DNA from: an uncultured Desulfobulbaceae bacterium
Lineage (GTDB): Bacteria; Desulfobacterota; Desulfobulbia; Desulfobulbales; Desulfobulbaceae
Direction of reading: 5' to 3'
Assembly: GCA_947259225.1 (NCBI GenBank)
Contig: CAMYLK010000027.1
Span: 1 to 32,964 of the forward strand
Length of the DNA stretch: 32,964 nt
Shown: positions 7,706 through 16,427 of the stretch, one piece after another
Position numbering within the stretch: the first letter of the stretch is position 1
How the letters are laid out: each line of letters begins with the position of its first letter
Notes under the pieces: generated by a model
Databases searched by the model: none
What the model was told of the DNA's origin: nothing
The model's input: the letters and a program-made list of their open reading frames with translations, nothing else
Position numbers and translations under genes: made by a program

Positions 7706-9199
7706 TCACCTTTTAAGCTCTTCCAAAATGGTTTTTTTTGCTTCCTCCAACTTCTCCTTTCCTACAATGATTGAGTAGGCCACATAGTATTTGTAAATAT
7801 TTCTGACATACTGGACCGTTTCGCGGCCTATGCGTTTTGCGGCAATAATCTCCACATTGTTGAACCATACATTGGGATCCAAACCTTCCTTTGCCGCCTG
7901 CCGGCGAAGTTGAGCAATCCTGGCCGGGCCGGCATTGTACGCGGCAAAGGCAAAAAGCCCTTTATTGATTTTATCCATCTGTTCTTCCGCATAGTAGCGA
8001 TCTACCATGAAGCGCAGGTATTTTGTGCCGGCATGAATATTGTTCTCCAGCTTTTCAATATCCTTAATGTTAACATTGGAATCAGCTGCTGTAGTGGGCA
8101 AAATCTGCATCACCCCTACAGCTCCAGCCCTGCTTCGTTTTGACTGGTCGAGCTGAGACTCCTGGTATGCCAGCGCCCCGAGCATGACCCAGTCAAAATC
8201 ATATTTTTTCCCATATTTTACAAACAAAGCCAGCACCTGCTTGAACTTTTCAAGTTCCCTGTCAGACAGGTTGTTCTTCAGATAATCAGCACTTTTCAGG
8301 TATCGTTTGATGAGAATATTGCCGAGCAGGGTCCCCTCTCTGGATTTCCTGACAAATTCATTGACCGCTTTTTTCAACTGCGGGCTATTCTTTCTGATAG
8401 CCCAGGCGATCTCCCCTCCGGTGTTCACTTTGATGTCATTATATAAAACTAAGTTCTTGAAAACCTGTCCCCACAAGGCTCCCTTGTGGCTGTCAATGAC
8501 TATGGCAGGTATAATCCCGGCATTCATCATCTCCAGAAGATCCTCGTCCTCGAGGTATTCATCGGCAGGAATAATTTTTACAGGGTCCCTGTTCATCTCT
8601 TGCAAACCCTTGTTCAGCCTCAGAAGACTCTCGTAATAACTGCTCGATTTTCTGACATACACCTCCCGACCGGAAAGATCGAACAGGTTTTTCAGCTTTG
8701 GTTCCTTTGCCGCAGTAACAATTATTTCATCAACATTTTTTGCCAGCGGATCGGCAAAATCAATCTGTTTGGACCTGTCAGCCGTGATTGTCAGATTGCC
8801 GGCCGCTATATCTCCTATACCTGCCTGAAGATCTGCAAACAGCCTATGACGGGGAGTTGGGATAAACAGGATACTTATTTTTAACGTCCTCGTTTTTTCC
8901 CTCTTGTTAACGAACTCTTCAAAGTGCTTCAGGGATTCATATGTCAGGCCCCGCTGATGAGCTCCATCAAGAAAATAAAAGGTCTTGCTGTATGGAACCA
9001 GGGCGCGAATGACCCTTTCCTTGACCATGCCGTTATAATCACCGAACCATTCCCGGCTGACCTCACCTTCTACACTGGCCTTAAAGCTATCTTTTGCCTG
9101 TGAAAAAAATGGGTCCAATAAAACCCCGGCCAAGACTGCCAGAGCCGGAAAGATATACTTTAAGATTATATTAATTCCATTGAGCTTGGGGGAGTGCAT
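7706..9199 (-). CDS. mltF: MltF-type membrane-associated lytic transglycosylase
   Basis: A 497-residue peptidoglycan-cleaving enzyme. Residues 13-28 form an N-terminal hydrophobic segment (signal or anchor). Residues ~62-305 are a periplasmic solute-binding (SBP_bac_3-like) domain, seen in DLQAGIGDIAAGNLTIT and DPLAKNVDEIIVT. Residues ~325-485 are the Slt/lysozyme-like domain with catalytic Glu347 (AYQESQLDQ), GAVGVMQILP and AYNAGPARI. This two-domain order is the signature of MltF, in which the binding domain controls the lytic domain. No lipobox Cys is seen at the N-terminus. The ATG at 9199 has only a weak ribosome-binding site. It ends 60 bases from the converging GGDEF-EAL gene and lies 24 bases after fbp, so it may be co-transcribed with it. 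Confidence 0.9.
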   Translation of the reverse strand: MHSPKLNGINIILKYIFPALAVLAGVLLDPFFSQAKDSFKASVEGEVSREWFGDYNGMVKERVIRALVPYSKTFYFLDGAHQRGLTYESLKHFEEFVNKREKTRTLKISILFIPTPRHRLFADLQAGIGDIAAGNLTITADRSKQIDFADPLAKNVDEIIVTAAKEPKLKNLFDLSGREVYVRKSSSYYESLLRLNKGLQEMNRDPVKIIPADEYLEDEDLLEMMNAGIIPAIVIDSHKGALWGQVFKNLVLYNDIKVNTGGEIAWAIRKNSPQLKKAVNEFVRKSREGTLLGNILIKRYLKSADYLKNNLSDRELEKFKQVLALFVKYGKKYDFDWVMLGALAYQESQLDQSKRSRAGAVGVMQILPTTAADSNVNIKDIEKLENNIHAGTKYLRFMVDRYYAEEQMDKINKGLFAFAAYNAGPARIAQLRRQAAKEGLDPNVWFNNVEIIAAKRIGRETVQYVRNIYKYYVAYSIIVGKEKLEEAKKTILEELKR

Positions 9200-9223
9200 G
9201 ATGACTTGTTCAAGTTTATTTTT

Positions 9224-10240
9224 TTATGATGTGAAAAATCGTTTAGCCAGTTCAACATCCTTGCTGGAGCCTATTATAAGGGGAACTCGCTGATGCAGGC
9301 TTGTCGGCTTAATATCCAGGATATCCCCGCCATCGTCGGTAATAGCCAACCCTCCTGCTTCCCTCACTATCATGGCCATTGGGGCGGCCTCATAAAGCAG
9401 CCGTAGTTTTCCTTCAGGTTTATCAGTATTTTTTTTGTCCCTGGGATAGAGGAAAATACCGCCACTGATCAGATTGCGGTGAAAATCAGCAACCAGGGAC
9501 CCTATGTAACGCAGGCTGTACGGCCTTCCTGATTCCTTGTCGACAGTCTTGATATATTCAATATAGTTACGGGTTGAATCATACCAGTAATTAGTATAGG
9601 CCTCGTTGATGCTGTAATACTTGGAACGGTCAGGAGTTCTTATATCCGGATGGGACAGGAAGAACTCGCCGACACTCGGGTCCAGGGTAAAACCATGAAC
9701 CCCTTCACCTACGCCTGTTGTGTACACCAGCATAGTACTGGATCCGTAAATAATGTAACCGGCGGCAACCTGCTGTGACCCTTTCTGGAGCAAATCTGCT
9801 TCTGTCCCTTTGACATCCACTGTAATCTTACGGTGAACTGAAAAAATCGTACCGATGCTGACGTTGACATCGATATTGGATGATCCGTCAAGAGGATCAA
9901 AAGCCAGTGTATATTTACCCTCATAACCGTCCAGAACAGGAATAATTCCATCTTCCTCCTCTGAGGCCATAATGCATATATAACCGCACTGCTCCATGCG
10001 CCTTTTGATAGTTGCATTGGCGAAATCATCAAGTTTCTGTACGGCCTCGCCCTGGACATTTGTTTTGCCTGACTGGCCAAGAATATCAGCGAGACCGGCC
10101 ATGTTGACTTCAGCACTTATAATTTTGGCTGCAACAATAAGCTCATTCAATAATCCTGACAAATCACCTGTAGCTTCCGGATGAAGCCTCTGGCTGTCCA
10201 TAATCTGTCTGCTTACTGTCACACCTAAACGCTTGGGCAT
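9224..10240 (-). CDS. fbp: Fructose-1,6-bisphosphatase, class I
   Basis: Hydrolyses fructose-1,6-bisphosphate to fructose-6-phosphate in gluconeogenesis, in the cytoplasm. The metal- and substrate-binding signature DPLDGSSNID is at residues 115-124 with the upstream acidic cluster ASEEEDG (92-98), and the C-terminal part has LYEAAPMAMIVREAGG, typical of class I enzymes. Length is 338 residues, normal for the family. I placed the start at ATG 10240: the minus strand reads GAGGTGG then five bases then ATG. A longer reading from GTG at 10249 would use the ribosome-binding site itself as start codon and is less likely. A good sigma-70 promoter lies 41-69 bases upstream. The presence of FBPase fits growth on small organic acids or CO2, which is inference. 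Confidence 0.95.
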   Translation of the reverse strand: MPKRLGVTVSRQIMDSQRLHPEATGDLSGLLNELIVAAKIISAEVNMAGLADILGQSGKTNVQGEAVQKLDDFANATIKRRMEQCGYICIMASEEEDGIIPVLDGYEGKYTLAFDPLDGSSNIDVNVSIGTIFSVHRKITVDVKGTEADLLQKGSQQVAAGYIIYGSSTMLVYTTGVGEGVHGFTLDPSVGEFFLSHPDIRTPDRSKYYSINEAYTNYWYDSTRNYIEYIKTVDKESGRPYSLRYIGSLVADFHRNLISGGIFLYPRDKKNTDKPEGKLRLLYEAAPMAMIVREAGGLAITDDGGDILDIKPTSLHQRVPLIIGSSKDVELAKRFFTS

Positions 10241-10280
10241 AAGATCCACCTCATGTTTGTTGTTTCAATTCTTTATCCGG

Positions 10281-10309
10281 AGCATAGTGAACCGTTTTTT
10301 TTAAGTCAA
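10281..10309 (-). promoter_or_regulatory. Sigma-70 promoter of fbp
   Basis: On the minus strand TTGACT (10309-10304) is followed by a 17-base spacer containing an A8 tract and then TATGCT (10286-10281). Both boxes are close to consensus and the spacing is ideal. The start codon of fbp is about 41 bases downstream. Confidence 0.7.
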
Positions 10310-10445
10310 GTAACTGTTGTTTTCGTTGTCAGTTAACGGAACTTATACATGTACTGTTCATGGTGCATCGTATTGAGTCATTAAGCACCAGAATTGTTTC
10401 GGATACTGTTCTCTGTTTCTATCTTGGCGACGGACCAGGTGTTCA

Positions 10446-11978
10446 TCATGATTTCAAAGCCTTCCAGTTGCGAATCAGTGTCAGTAACGTCCTGGTACTC
10501 ATTCCTGACGGACCTTTAGACGAGCAATACGACTTTTCCGTAAATCCCCAGGCTGTTCCGGCAATATCGAGATGTGCCCATGGCGTATCCTCAACAAACT
10601 CCTGCAGATAACACGCGGCGGTAATAGTACCAGCCCCTTTCCCGCCGATATTCTTAAGATCAGCCACTTCAGATTTGAGCTGTTTACTATACTCCCTGCC
10701 CATCGGCAGCCTCCAGAGTGGTTCTCCACATTTCTCACCGGCTGCAATAATCATCTTCGAGAGATGATCATTATTGGACAACAATCCGGTGTGATGATGC
10801 CCTAGTCCAATGATAACCGCTCCCGTTAAAGTGGCCACATCAATAACGGCATCAGGTTTATATTTCTTCACACCATATGCAAGAGCGTCAGCCAGTATGA
10901 GGCGGCCTTCTGCATCGGTATTGACCACCTCGGAAGTTTTCCCATTATAATGGGTAATTATATCTCCCGGCTTGATCGCGGCCGATCCGGACATATTATC
11001 AGTAGCGGGCACAAGGGCGACAACATTAAGGTTTCCAGGTTTTTCTTCAGCTACAGCCTGCATTGCTGCGAGCACTGCAGCTCCGCCGCACATATCATAC
11101 TTCATGTCCTGCATTCCAGTTGCAGGCTTGAGGCTGATTCCTCCCGAATCAAAGGTGAGGCCTTTCCCGACGAGCATTAATGTTGGTTTCTTTTTGCCGG
11201 TAGCATATTCCAGAATAACAAGTTTGGGTGGTGAGGAAGAACCCTGGTTGACCCCAAGTATTCCACCCATTCCAAGCTTCTTCATATTCGATTTTTCAAG
11301 AACACTGCACTTCAACCCTGTCCTTTTTGCAAGCTTACGCCCAAAGTTGGCGAATGCTGAAGGAGTCCAGCCATTACCAGGCTCATTTGCCATATCCCTT
11401 GCCGCACATGCGGCCAGGGCAGCAGTTTTTCCCAGGTTCATACCCTTTCTGACCTGTCTGCTGTTCATTCCACCATCATGAAGAGTAAAATTCCTGACCT
11501 GTTTCGGCTGGTCTTCCTTGGGCACATTTTTTTTATATTTCACGAAAAGATAGTTGGCCAGGATGAGCCCCTCCGTAGCGCATTCGGCAACGTCAGCCGA
11601 GGCTAGCCCTGTGATATCAGGTAATACAACAGACACGTTCTTTGCATTCAGTTGCCGGGCTTTACCTGCGGCCGTTCCGGCCGCAATTCTCAGCTGTTCC
11701 CGCAGTTCACTTTCACCTTTTCTGAGTTCACCCAACCCGACAACCAGAACTCGTCGTGCTTGGACTGCGGGAGTCCCTCTACCTGAGATCTGTTGAGGAT
11801 AATAAAAAAACAACTCGTCTGTCTTCCCGGAAAAATCTCTTTCCTTCCATGGCTGCTTCAATGCTTTTTTCACCTCGGTGCTTTGCAGGCCAGGCATTTT
11901 GGTGGTTGATTCGACAGCAAAGTAGACCAGCAGATCAGTGTGTGTTTTGTCAGGGTCCTTTCTTGACAGCTTGATCAT
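10446..11978 (-). CDS. pepA: Cytosol (leucyl) aminopeptidase, M17 family
   Basis: A 510-residue M17 aminopeptidase that removes N-terminal residues from peptides using two metal ions. The family signature NTDAEGRL is at 353-360; further metal/catalytic residues are seen in GKGLTFDSGGISLKP (K272, D277) and in the MKYDMCGGAAV stretch (D295). The N-terminal ~165 residues are the variable non-catalytic domain. Length fits the family (about 480-510). GGAGA lies about eight bases before the ATG. The final segment (WGFTEKSYCSSKGPSG) differs somewhat from the usual end of the family but keeps its glycine-rich turn. The enzyme would recycle peptides in the cytosol; a DNA-binding role as in E. coli XerA cannot be inferred here. 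Confidence 0.94.
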   Translation of the reverse strand: MIKLSRKDPDKTHTDLLVYFAVESTTKMPGLQSTEVKKALKQPWKERDFSGKTDELFFYYPQQISGRGTPAVQARRVLVVGLGELRKGESELREQLRIAAGTAAGKARQLNAKNVSVVLPDITGLASADVAECATEGLILANYLFVKYKKNVPKEDQPKQVRNFTLHDGGMNSRQVRKGMNLGKTAALAACAARDMANEPGNGWTPSAFANFGRKLAKRTGLKCSVLEKSNMKKLGMGGILGVNQGSSSPPKLVILEYATGKKKPTLMLVGKGLTFDSGGISLKPATGMQDMKYDMCGGAAVLAAMQAVAEEKPGNLNVVALVPATDNMSGSAAIKPGDIITHYNGKTSEVVNTDAEGRLILADALAYGVKKYKPDAVIDVATLTGAVIIGLGHHHTGLLSNNDHLSKMIIAAGEKCGEPLWRLPMGREYSKQLKSEVADLKNIGGKGAGTITAACYLQEFVEDTPWAHLDIAGTAWGFTEKSYCSSKGPSGMSTRTLLTLIRNWKALKS

Positions 11979-12066
11979 CTTCTATCTCCAGTATATTTCT
12001 GATATTGCAAAAGTTATATCCTTCTCATTACACTATTGCACATGTTCTCTCAATTGTTGGTTTTAC

Positions 12067-12139
12067 AACAAAATATTAAAGCCAACGATTTTTCGCTGTA
12101 AGTATCTGAGTTAACAAAGTCCTCTTTTAATATTTTGTT
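12067..12139. repeat. 14-bp perfect inverted repeat upstream of the CNNM-like gene
   Basis: AACAAAATATTAAA (12067-12080) is repeated inverted as TTTAATATTTTGTT (12126-12139) with 45 bases between. It lies in the divergent pepA/CNNM-like intergenic region, 20 bases upstream of the plus-strand -35 box. It may be a pair of binding sites or form a hairpin in RNA; the AT-rich content weakens the case. Confidence 0.6.
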
Positions 12140-12159
12140 TTTTTCTGAGTGCATCTCAA

Positions 12160-12188
12160 TTGGCAAAATGTATTCTTTTCGATATGAT
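12160..12188 (+). promoter_or_regulatory. Sigma-70 promoter of the CNNM-like gene
   Basis: TTGGCA (12160-12165), a 17-base spacer and TATGAT (12183-12188) match the sigma-70 consensus at 5/6 in each box. A transcript starting near 12195 would have a leader of about 28 bases before the GTG at 12223. Confidence 0.72.
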
Positions 12189-12222
12189 AGAATGAATCAA
12201 TGAATAATAAAGGAGAACCAAC

Positions 12223-13260
12223 GTGCTAACCGTACTTATTTTGTCAGTCAGCTTTGCCATCTTCGTCTCTGCATTGTGCAGTGTCCTGGAAGCAGCACTT
12301 TACTCCCTGCGGCTGAGTCATATAGAACTACTGGGACAGAACAAGCCGCAGACAGCCATGGTACTAAAAAAACTTAAAAAAGATATTGATGAACCCATCA
12401 CAGCCATCCTTACCCTGAACACCATTGCCAATACCTTCGGTGCAGCAGTTTCCGGTGCAGCTGCTGCTGCTGTATTCGGTGAAAATAAACTGATCTGGTT
12501 TTCCGCCTTCTTCACCCTGGCCATCCTTCTGTTTTCTGAAATATTGCCAAAAACTGTCGGAGTTGTCTACCACAAGAGCCTGGCACCGTTCATTGCGGTT
12601 CCCCTGCAGTTCATGATTATGACACTGCGTCCTTTTATCTGGCTTTGCCGGGCTGTAACCAAGCTGATTCCTGGGAGAGACAAGTCTCATCACATATCGG
12701 CTGAAGAAATTCAAGCTGTAGCCATGATCAGCCGGAAATCCGGGCATATTGAAGAGGAGCAGGAACAGGTCATTACAAATATTTTGAAACTTGGTGAACG
12801 AACGGTCAGGCAGGTTATGACCCCCAGGACTGTTACATTTTCCCTTGATAAGGACATGACAGTCATGGAAGCTGCTGAGTATAAGGACAACTGGAAAATA
12901 CACAGCCGGGCTCCTGTGTATGATGGTGACACCGACAATGTCGTCGGCATTGTTCTCAGCCGTGAGGTTTATATGGCAGCAAATGACAACCGGCAGCACC
13001 TCAAGCTTTCACAGTTTATGCATCAGGCCCATTTTGTACCTGAGACTGCCCCGCTCAACAGGATACTGTTTGATTTTTTTGAACGGCACCAGCACCTGTT
13101 TATCGTTGTTGATGAATATGGAAGTGTCACCGGGGTACTGAGCCTGGAAGATATAATTGAAGAGATTGTCGGCCATGAAATTATGGACGAGTCTGACAGA
13201 ACAAAGGATATGAGAGAACTTGCCAGGGTAAGAAAAAAAAGATTAAACAGGCCGGAATAA
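12223..13260 (+). CDS. CNNM/CorC-like membrane protein (DUF21 plus CBS pair)
   Basis: A 345-residue inner-membrane protein of the CNNM/CorB/'haemolysin III-like' group, associated with magnesium or cobalt efflux. Residues 1-~180 form the DUF21 membrane domain with three to four hydrophobic segments; LTLNTIANTFGAAVSGAAAA and SEILPKTVGVVYH are conserved signatures. Residues ~195-320 are two CBS domains (VMTPRTVTFSLDKD; VDEYGSVTGVLSLEDIIEEIVG). The protein ends about 30 residues later, so the C-terminal CorC_HlyC domain of many relatives is absent. Start GTG at 12223 is set by AAGGAG at 12210-12215, seven bases upstream, and a sigma-70 promoter before it. It converges on the HtrA/mgtE pair. The substrate is not certain. 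Confidence 0.9.
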   Translation: MLTVLILSVSFAIFVSALCSVLEAALYSLRLSHIELLGQNKPQTAMVLKKLKKDIDEPITAILTLNTIANTFGAAVSGAAAAAVFGENKLIWFSAFFTLAILLFSEILPKTVGVVYHKSLAPFIAVPLQFMIMTLRPFIWLCRAVTKLIPGRDKSHHISAEEIQAVAMISRKSGHIEEEQEQVITNILKLGERTVRQVMTPRTVTFSLDKDMTVMEAAEYKDNWKIHSRAPVYDGDTDNVVGIVLSREVYMAANDNRQHLKLSQFMHQAHFVPETAPLNRILFDFFERHQHLFIVVDEYGSVTGVLSLEDIIEEIVGHEIMDESDRTKDMRELARVRKKRLNRPE

Positions 13261-13413
13261 TTTACGAAACATAGCTGGAACTGTTCTTATTTCTCCCTGA
13301 AAAGTTTGAAGATTTGCCCGTTCTGACGGAAGCCCACCGGTGAAGTTGGTGATTGAGTACTGAAAAGAGCAGTTCGAGAAAAATGAAACAAAAGGACCTT
13401 TTTTGGACAACCA

Positions 13414-14529
13414 CTAATTGATTGCTTCCAACAAGACCTGAACCTGCACCTCTTCACCATCACGGATAATAGTTAACATGACGGTGTCACCCACCGCATA
13501 CCGTTCCAGTTCGTCACGCAAATCATTATAATCATCAACCTTTTTTCCTTTAACCTCTACGATTATATCACCCAGAATAACCCTGTCAGAGACCTGGCTT
13601 GTTCCGCGCAAGCCTGACACCTCTGCCGGTGAACCTGGATAAACCGTGATGATCAGTACCCCTTTAATGCCAAGTTTGCGAGTCAAACTCTGATTTGCAA
13701 GACTGACTCCCAGGCCCGGCTTGGTAACCTTTCCCTGTCTGATAATCTGCGGCACGATCCTGTTCACTTCACTGACAGGTACCGCAAAACCCACACCGGC
13801 ACTACCGCCTGAAGGGCTGTAAATAGCTGTATTTACACCTATAAGCCTTCCTGCACTGTCCAGAAGAGGTCCTCCCGAGTTGCCGGGGTTGATTGCCGCG
13901 TCGGTCTGAATTACATCATGAATGGTTCGGCCAGTGACCGAAGTGATCTCACGACCAAGGGCGGACACTATCCCGGTTGTCAGTGTCTGATCGAGACCGA
14001 ATGGATTACCGATGGCAAATACTTTCTGCCCAACCTGTAATGTATCAGATGCACCAATATTTAGTGGCTTCAATTTTGAGGAGGGAGCTGTTATTTTCAA
14101 TACAGCAATGTCTCGATCAGGTGCCGCACCCACCAGTACACCTTTCCAGGTGCTCTGATCGGCAAGAGTGACCTCTATCCTGTTTGCATCGCTGATAACA
14201 TGATAATTGGTAACGATTCGGCCTTCCCGGTCCCAGATGAATCCTGAACCTGTGCCCTGAGGAAGCTCATAAAGGTTGAGACTGAAAAGGTTACGCCTGA
14301 CAGCAATACTGGTAATATATACAACCGAGGGAGATGCGTTGCGAAACAGTTCAATGGTAGAATATTCATCCTCGGCGAGATCACCTCTCGCCGTAACTAC
14401 CCTGGGCGTTGCTTCCGGATCGAAAAGTGATGGCTTAAAAGTCTCAAAAGCGAGCCAAATGACTGCTGCTATAAGAAGCCAGGAAAAAATTGTGGGGAAA
14501 CGTCGTTTTCCAGGTCGAGACTGCACCAT
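13414..14529 (-). CDS. HtrA/DegS-type periplasmic serine protease with one PDZ domain
   Basis: A 371-residue trypsin-like protease for envelope quality control. Residues 12-29 are a single membrane segment (FSWLLIAAVIWLAFETF) without a clear cleavage site, so the protein is probably anchored with its catalytic part in the periplasm. The catalytic triad is H110 (TNYHV), D140 (DRDIAVL) and S218 (NPGNSGGPLL). One PDZ domain occupies ~270-365 (GVLIITVYPGSPAEVSGLRG). Anchor plus single PDZ resembles DegS rather than the two-PDZ DegP. AAAGGT lies just before the ATG and the gene begins nine bases after the mgtE stop, so it is probably co-transcribed with mgtE. Confidence 0.94.
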   Translation of the reverse strand: MVQSRPGKRRFPTIFSWLLIAAVIWLAFETFKPSLFDPEATPRVVTARGDLAEDEYSTIELFRNASPSVVYITSIAVRRNLFSLNLYELPQGTGSGFIWDREGRIVTNYHVISDANRIEVTLADQSTWKGVLVGAAPDRDIAVLKITAPSSKLKPLNIGASDTLQVGQKVFAIGNPFGLDQTLTTGIVSALGREITSVTGRTIHDVIQTDAAINPGNSGGPLLDSAGRLIGVNTAIYSPSGGSAGVGFAVPVSEVNRIVPQIIRQGKVTKPGLGVSLANQSLTRKLGIKGVLIITVYPGSPAEVSGLRGTSQVSDRVILGDIIVEVKGKKVDDYNDLRDELERYAVGDTVMLTIIRDGEEVQVQVLLEAIN

Positions 14530-14538
14530 ATACCTTTG

Positions 14539-15921
14539 TTACATTCCAAGCAGAACTCTGGCAATCATGAAAAACATATAAACGCCAATAATATCTATTG
14601 AAGTGGTCACAAACGGTCCGGTGGCGACGGCTGCGTCAATATTAAATCTTTTCAGGACAAGCGGCACCAGGGTTCCGACAGTAGCCGACATGGACATGAC
14701 AAAAAAAACAGACACCCCGACAACAAACCCCAGGCGAACCGGGTCGGAATATCCAAGCCAGGCAAGGATGCCGAGAAGAACTCCATATGCCGATCCGAGA
14801 ATCAGGCCGACCTTGAATTCTTTATAGATAATCCGTAAAAATTCTTCCATATTTATGCGGCCGGTTGCAATTCCACGCACCACGATAGTGGACGACTGGG
14901 TGGCAATATTGCCGCCCATCCCGATGACAATCGGTATAAAAGAGGCAAGGACCAGTGTTTTCATCAACTCCCCCTCAAAAGAGGAAATTATAAACATTGC
15001 GGCAATTCCTCCCATCCACGAGGCTGCAAGCCAGGGCGCTCTGATTATCGCGCTCTGCATGGTGGACTTGAACAGGATTTCTTTGTCCTTTCCCGCACCG
15101 GCCATCTGCAGGAAATCCTCTGTCGCCTCTTCTCGAATAACATCTATCACATCGTCAACCGTGACTATACCAACCAGCTTAAATGTTGCATCTACAACCG
15201 GAACTGCCAGCAGGTTATACTGGGAAACGATATGCGCAACCTCTTCCTGATCAGTATCTGTTGTGACGGATATCACGTTGGAGTTCATTATATTTTTCAG
15301 CTTTCGATGCATGGGCTGTAAAATCAATTCACGCAAAGACAGTACACCGGTCAACTGTCCATCCCCATGCGTAATATAAATGTAGAAAACCATTTCCTTA
15401 TCCTCACCCCTTTTCTGTACCTTATGAATAGCCTCCTCAACGGTGAGGTCTTCGTCCAGGTACATGAAATCCGGTGACATCAATCCACCGGCAGTTTGAG
15501 GGTGATACTTGAGCAGCTCTTCTACTTCATGGCGGTCTTCAGCTTCCATATGGGTCTGAATTTCTGCCGCCATTTCGTCGGGCAGGGCTTCCAGAAGATC
15601 GACAGCATCGTCTGATGCCATGTTGGTAACCACTTTGGCCATAAATCGTGGGGAAAAATCCTCTACAAGATCGACCATGATGGTTTCATCAAGCTCACTT
15701 AAAAAATCAGAAATACAATCAGTCTGGGCTATAATCTGAAAAATATCCTTCTGCTCGAGGGGGGTCAGGGAGCGAAAGACCCAGGCCAGGTCGGCCGGAT
15801 GTGTTTTTCTGACAAGCTTGATACAGTTATCCACAGCCCTTTTACGATGCAAACGCCGCAGGGTATCAAGCAGGACCTTCCCTTCAGTCCCTATCATCTC
15901 GCGTTTGGGTGTTTTTTGCAT
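14539..15921 (-). CDS. mgtE: Magnesium channel/transporter MgtE
   Basis: A 460-residue Mg2+ channel. The N-terminal half is the cytosolic superhelical MgtE_N domain (LEALPDEMAAEIQTHME) followed by paired CBS domains (about 130-255; SPDFMYLDEDLTVEEAIHK, VGIVTVDDVIDVI). These bind Mg2+ and close the pore when internal Mg2+ is high. The C-terminal ~185 residues hold about five membrane helices with the family stretches GMGGNIATQSST and MSMSATVGTLVPL. Length fits the family (~450). I chose ATG 15921, with GGGAG upstream at a rather long spacing; a longer reading from TTG 15948 is possible. The downstream neighbour is the HtrA-type protease and a CNNM-like gene lies next to it, giving a small Mg2+/envelope cluster. 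Confidence 0.95.
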   Translation of the reverse strand: MQKTPKREMIGTEGKVLLDTLRRLHRKRAVDNCIKLVRKTHPADLAWVFRSLTPLEQKDIFQIIAQTDCISDFLSELDETIMVDLVEDFSPRFMAKVVTNMASDDAVDLLEALPDEMAAEIQTHMEAEDRHEVEELLKYHPQTAGGLMSPDFMYLDEDLTVEEAIHKVQKRGEDKEMVFYIYITHGDGQLTGVLSLRELILQPMHRKLKNIMNSNVISVTTDTDQEEVAHIVSQYNLLAVPVVDATFKLVGIVTVDDVIDVIREEATEDFLQMAGAGKDKEILFKSTMQSAIIRAPWLAASWMGGIAAMFIISSFEGELMKTLVLASFIPIVIGMGGNIATQSSTIVVRGIATGRINMEEFLRIIYKEFKVGLILGSAYGVLLGILAWLGYSDPVRLGFVVGVSVFFVMSMSATVGTLVPLVLKRFNIDAAVATGPFVTTSIDIIGVYMFFMIARVLLGM

Positions 15922-16020
15922 AAGGCTGTTTCTCCCGGCTTCAAACAAGTCTCAACCAAGGTTTCAAGAGATTTACCGATGTTGGAACTTGAAATAAATA
16001 GCAGACAACAACAGAAAAAG

Positions 16021-16221
16021 CTATCCTAAAAGACCAGAACGGCGGGCAAAAAACAGGATAACAAAACCAGCTATCATCGCAATAAGTCCCATCATGCGCA
16101 GCTGTGATGGCTCCATTTCAATGAGTTGTTTCAGCCAACGCTGCATTGCTTCTGGAGATGCGACGTAAGGCAGCCCTTCTATAACGAGTACAAGGCCTAT
16201 GAGGGTAACCAGCAGTTTCAT
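16021..16221 (-). CDS. Small inner-membrane protein, DUF2065 (YjeT-like)
   Basis: A 66-residue protein with two membrane helices (about 3-20 and 45-62) around a short polar loop, ending in FFARRSGLLG. The pattern LIGLVLVIEGLPYVASPEAM...LRMMGLIAMIAGFVILFF matches the DUF2065/YjeT family in length and layout. Its function is unknown. The ATG at 16221 gives the family's usual length (~61-66). A TTG at 16257 would add 12 residues; oddly, a very strong AAGGAGGA sits immediately before that TTG, too close for a normal start, while the ATG has no clear site. It lies 100 bases upstream of mgtE on the same strand. Confidence 0.82.
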   Translation of the reverse strand: MKLLVTLIGLVLVIEGLPYVASPEAMQRWLKQLIEMEPSQLRMMGLIAMIAGFVILFFARRSGLLG

Positions 16222-16274
16222 AAAACACAGCGTAACAGAAGGCGGAAACTGATGCAATCCTCCTTACAAAGACA

Positions 16275-16303
16275 TTGACAAGAGTTCGAAAAAAAACTAA
16301 TTT
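16275..16303 (+). promoter_or_regulatory. Candidate sigma-70 promoter of purM
   Basis: A perfect TTGACA -35 at 16275-16280 is followed after 17 bases by TAATTT (16298-16303), which keeps only the conserved first, second and last positions of a -10. The resulting leader would be ~120 bases. No PurR-like operator is obvious. Confidence 0.4.
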
Positions 16304-16427
16304 AAAATCTTATATGATTTCTATCAATTAAACCTGTAACTGATGTTATTTGCTTATGAATCCTGAAATATTATTCAGTTGATATCCGTTTTATAAGCGC
16401 ACAAATTCCAACATAAAACTTTATCTC

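Noticed and set aside
10247..10249. GTG start for fbp, adding three residues
   Set aside because: The GTG is part of GAGGTGG, which is ideally placed as ribosome-binding site for ATG 10240.
10360..10400. GGTGC/GCACC inverted repeat downstream of pepA as terminator
   Set aside because: The stem is only 5 bp with a long loop and there is no T-run on the minus strand.
12583..12600. TGGCAC...TTGC sequence resembling a sigma-54 promoter
   Set aside because: It lies inside the CNNM-like coding region, the spacing is off by one or two bases, and no gene starts downstream of it.
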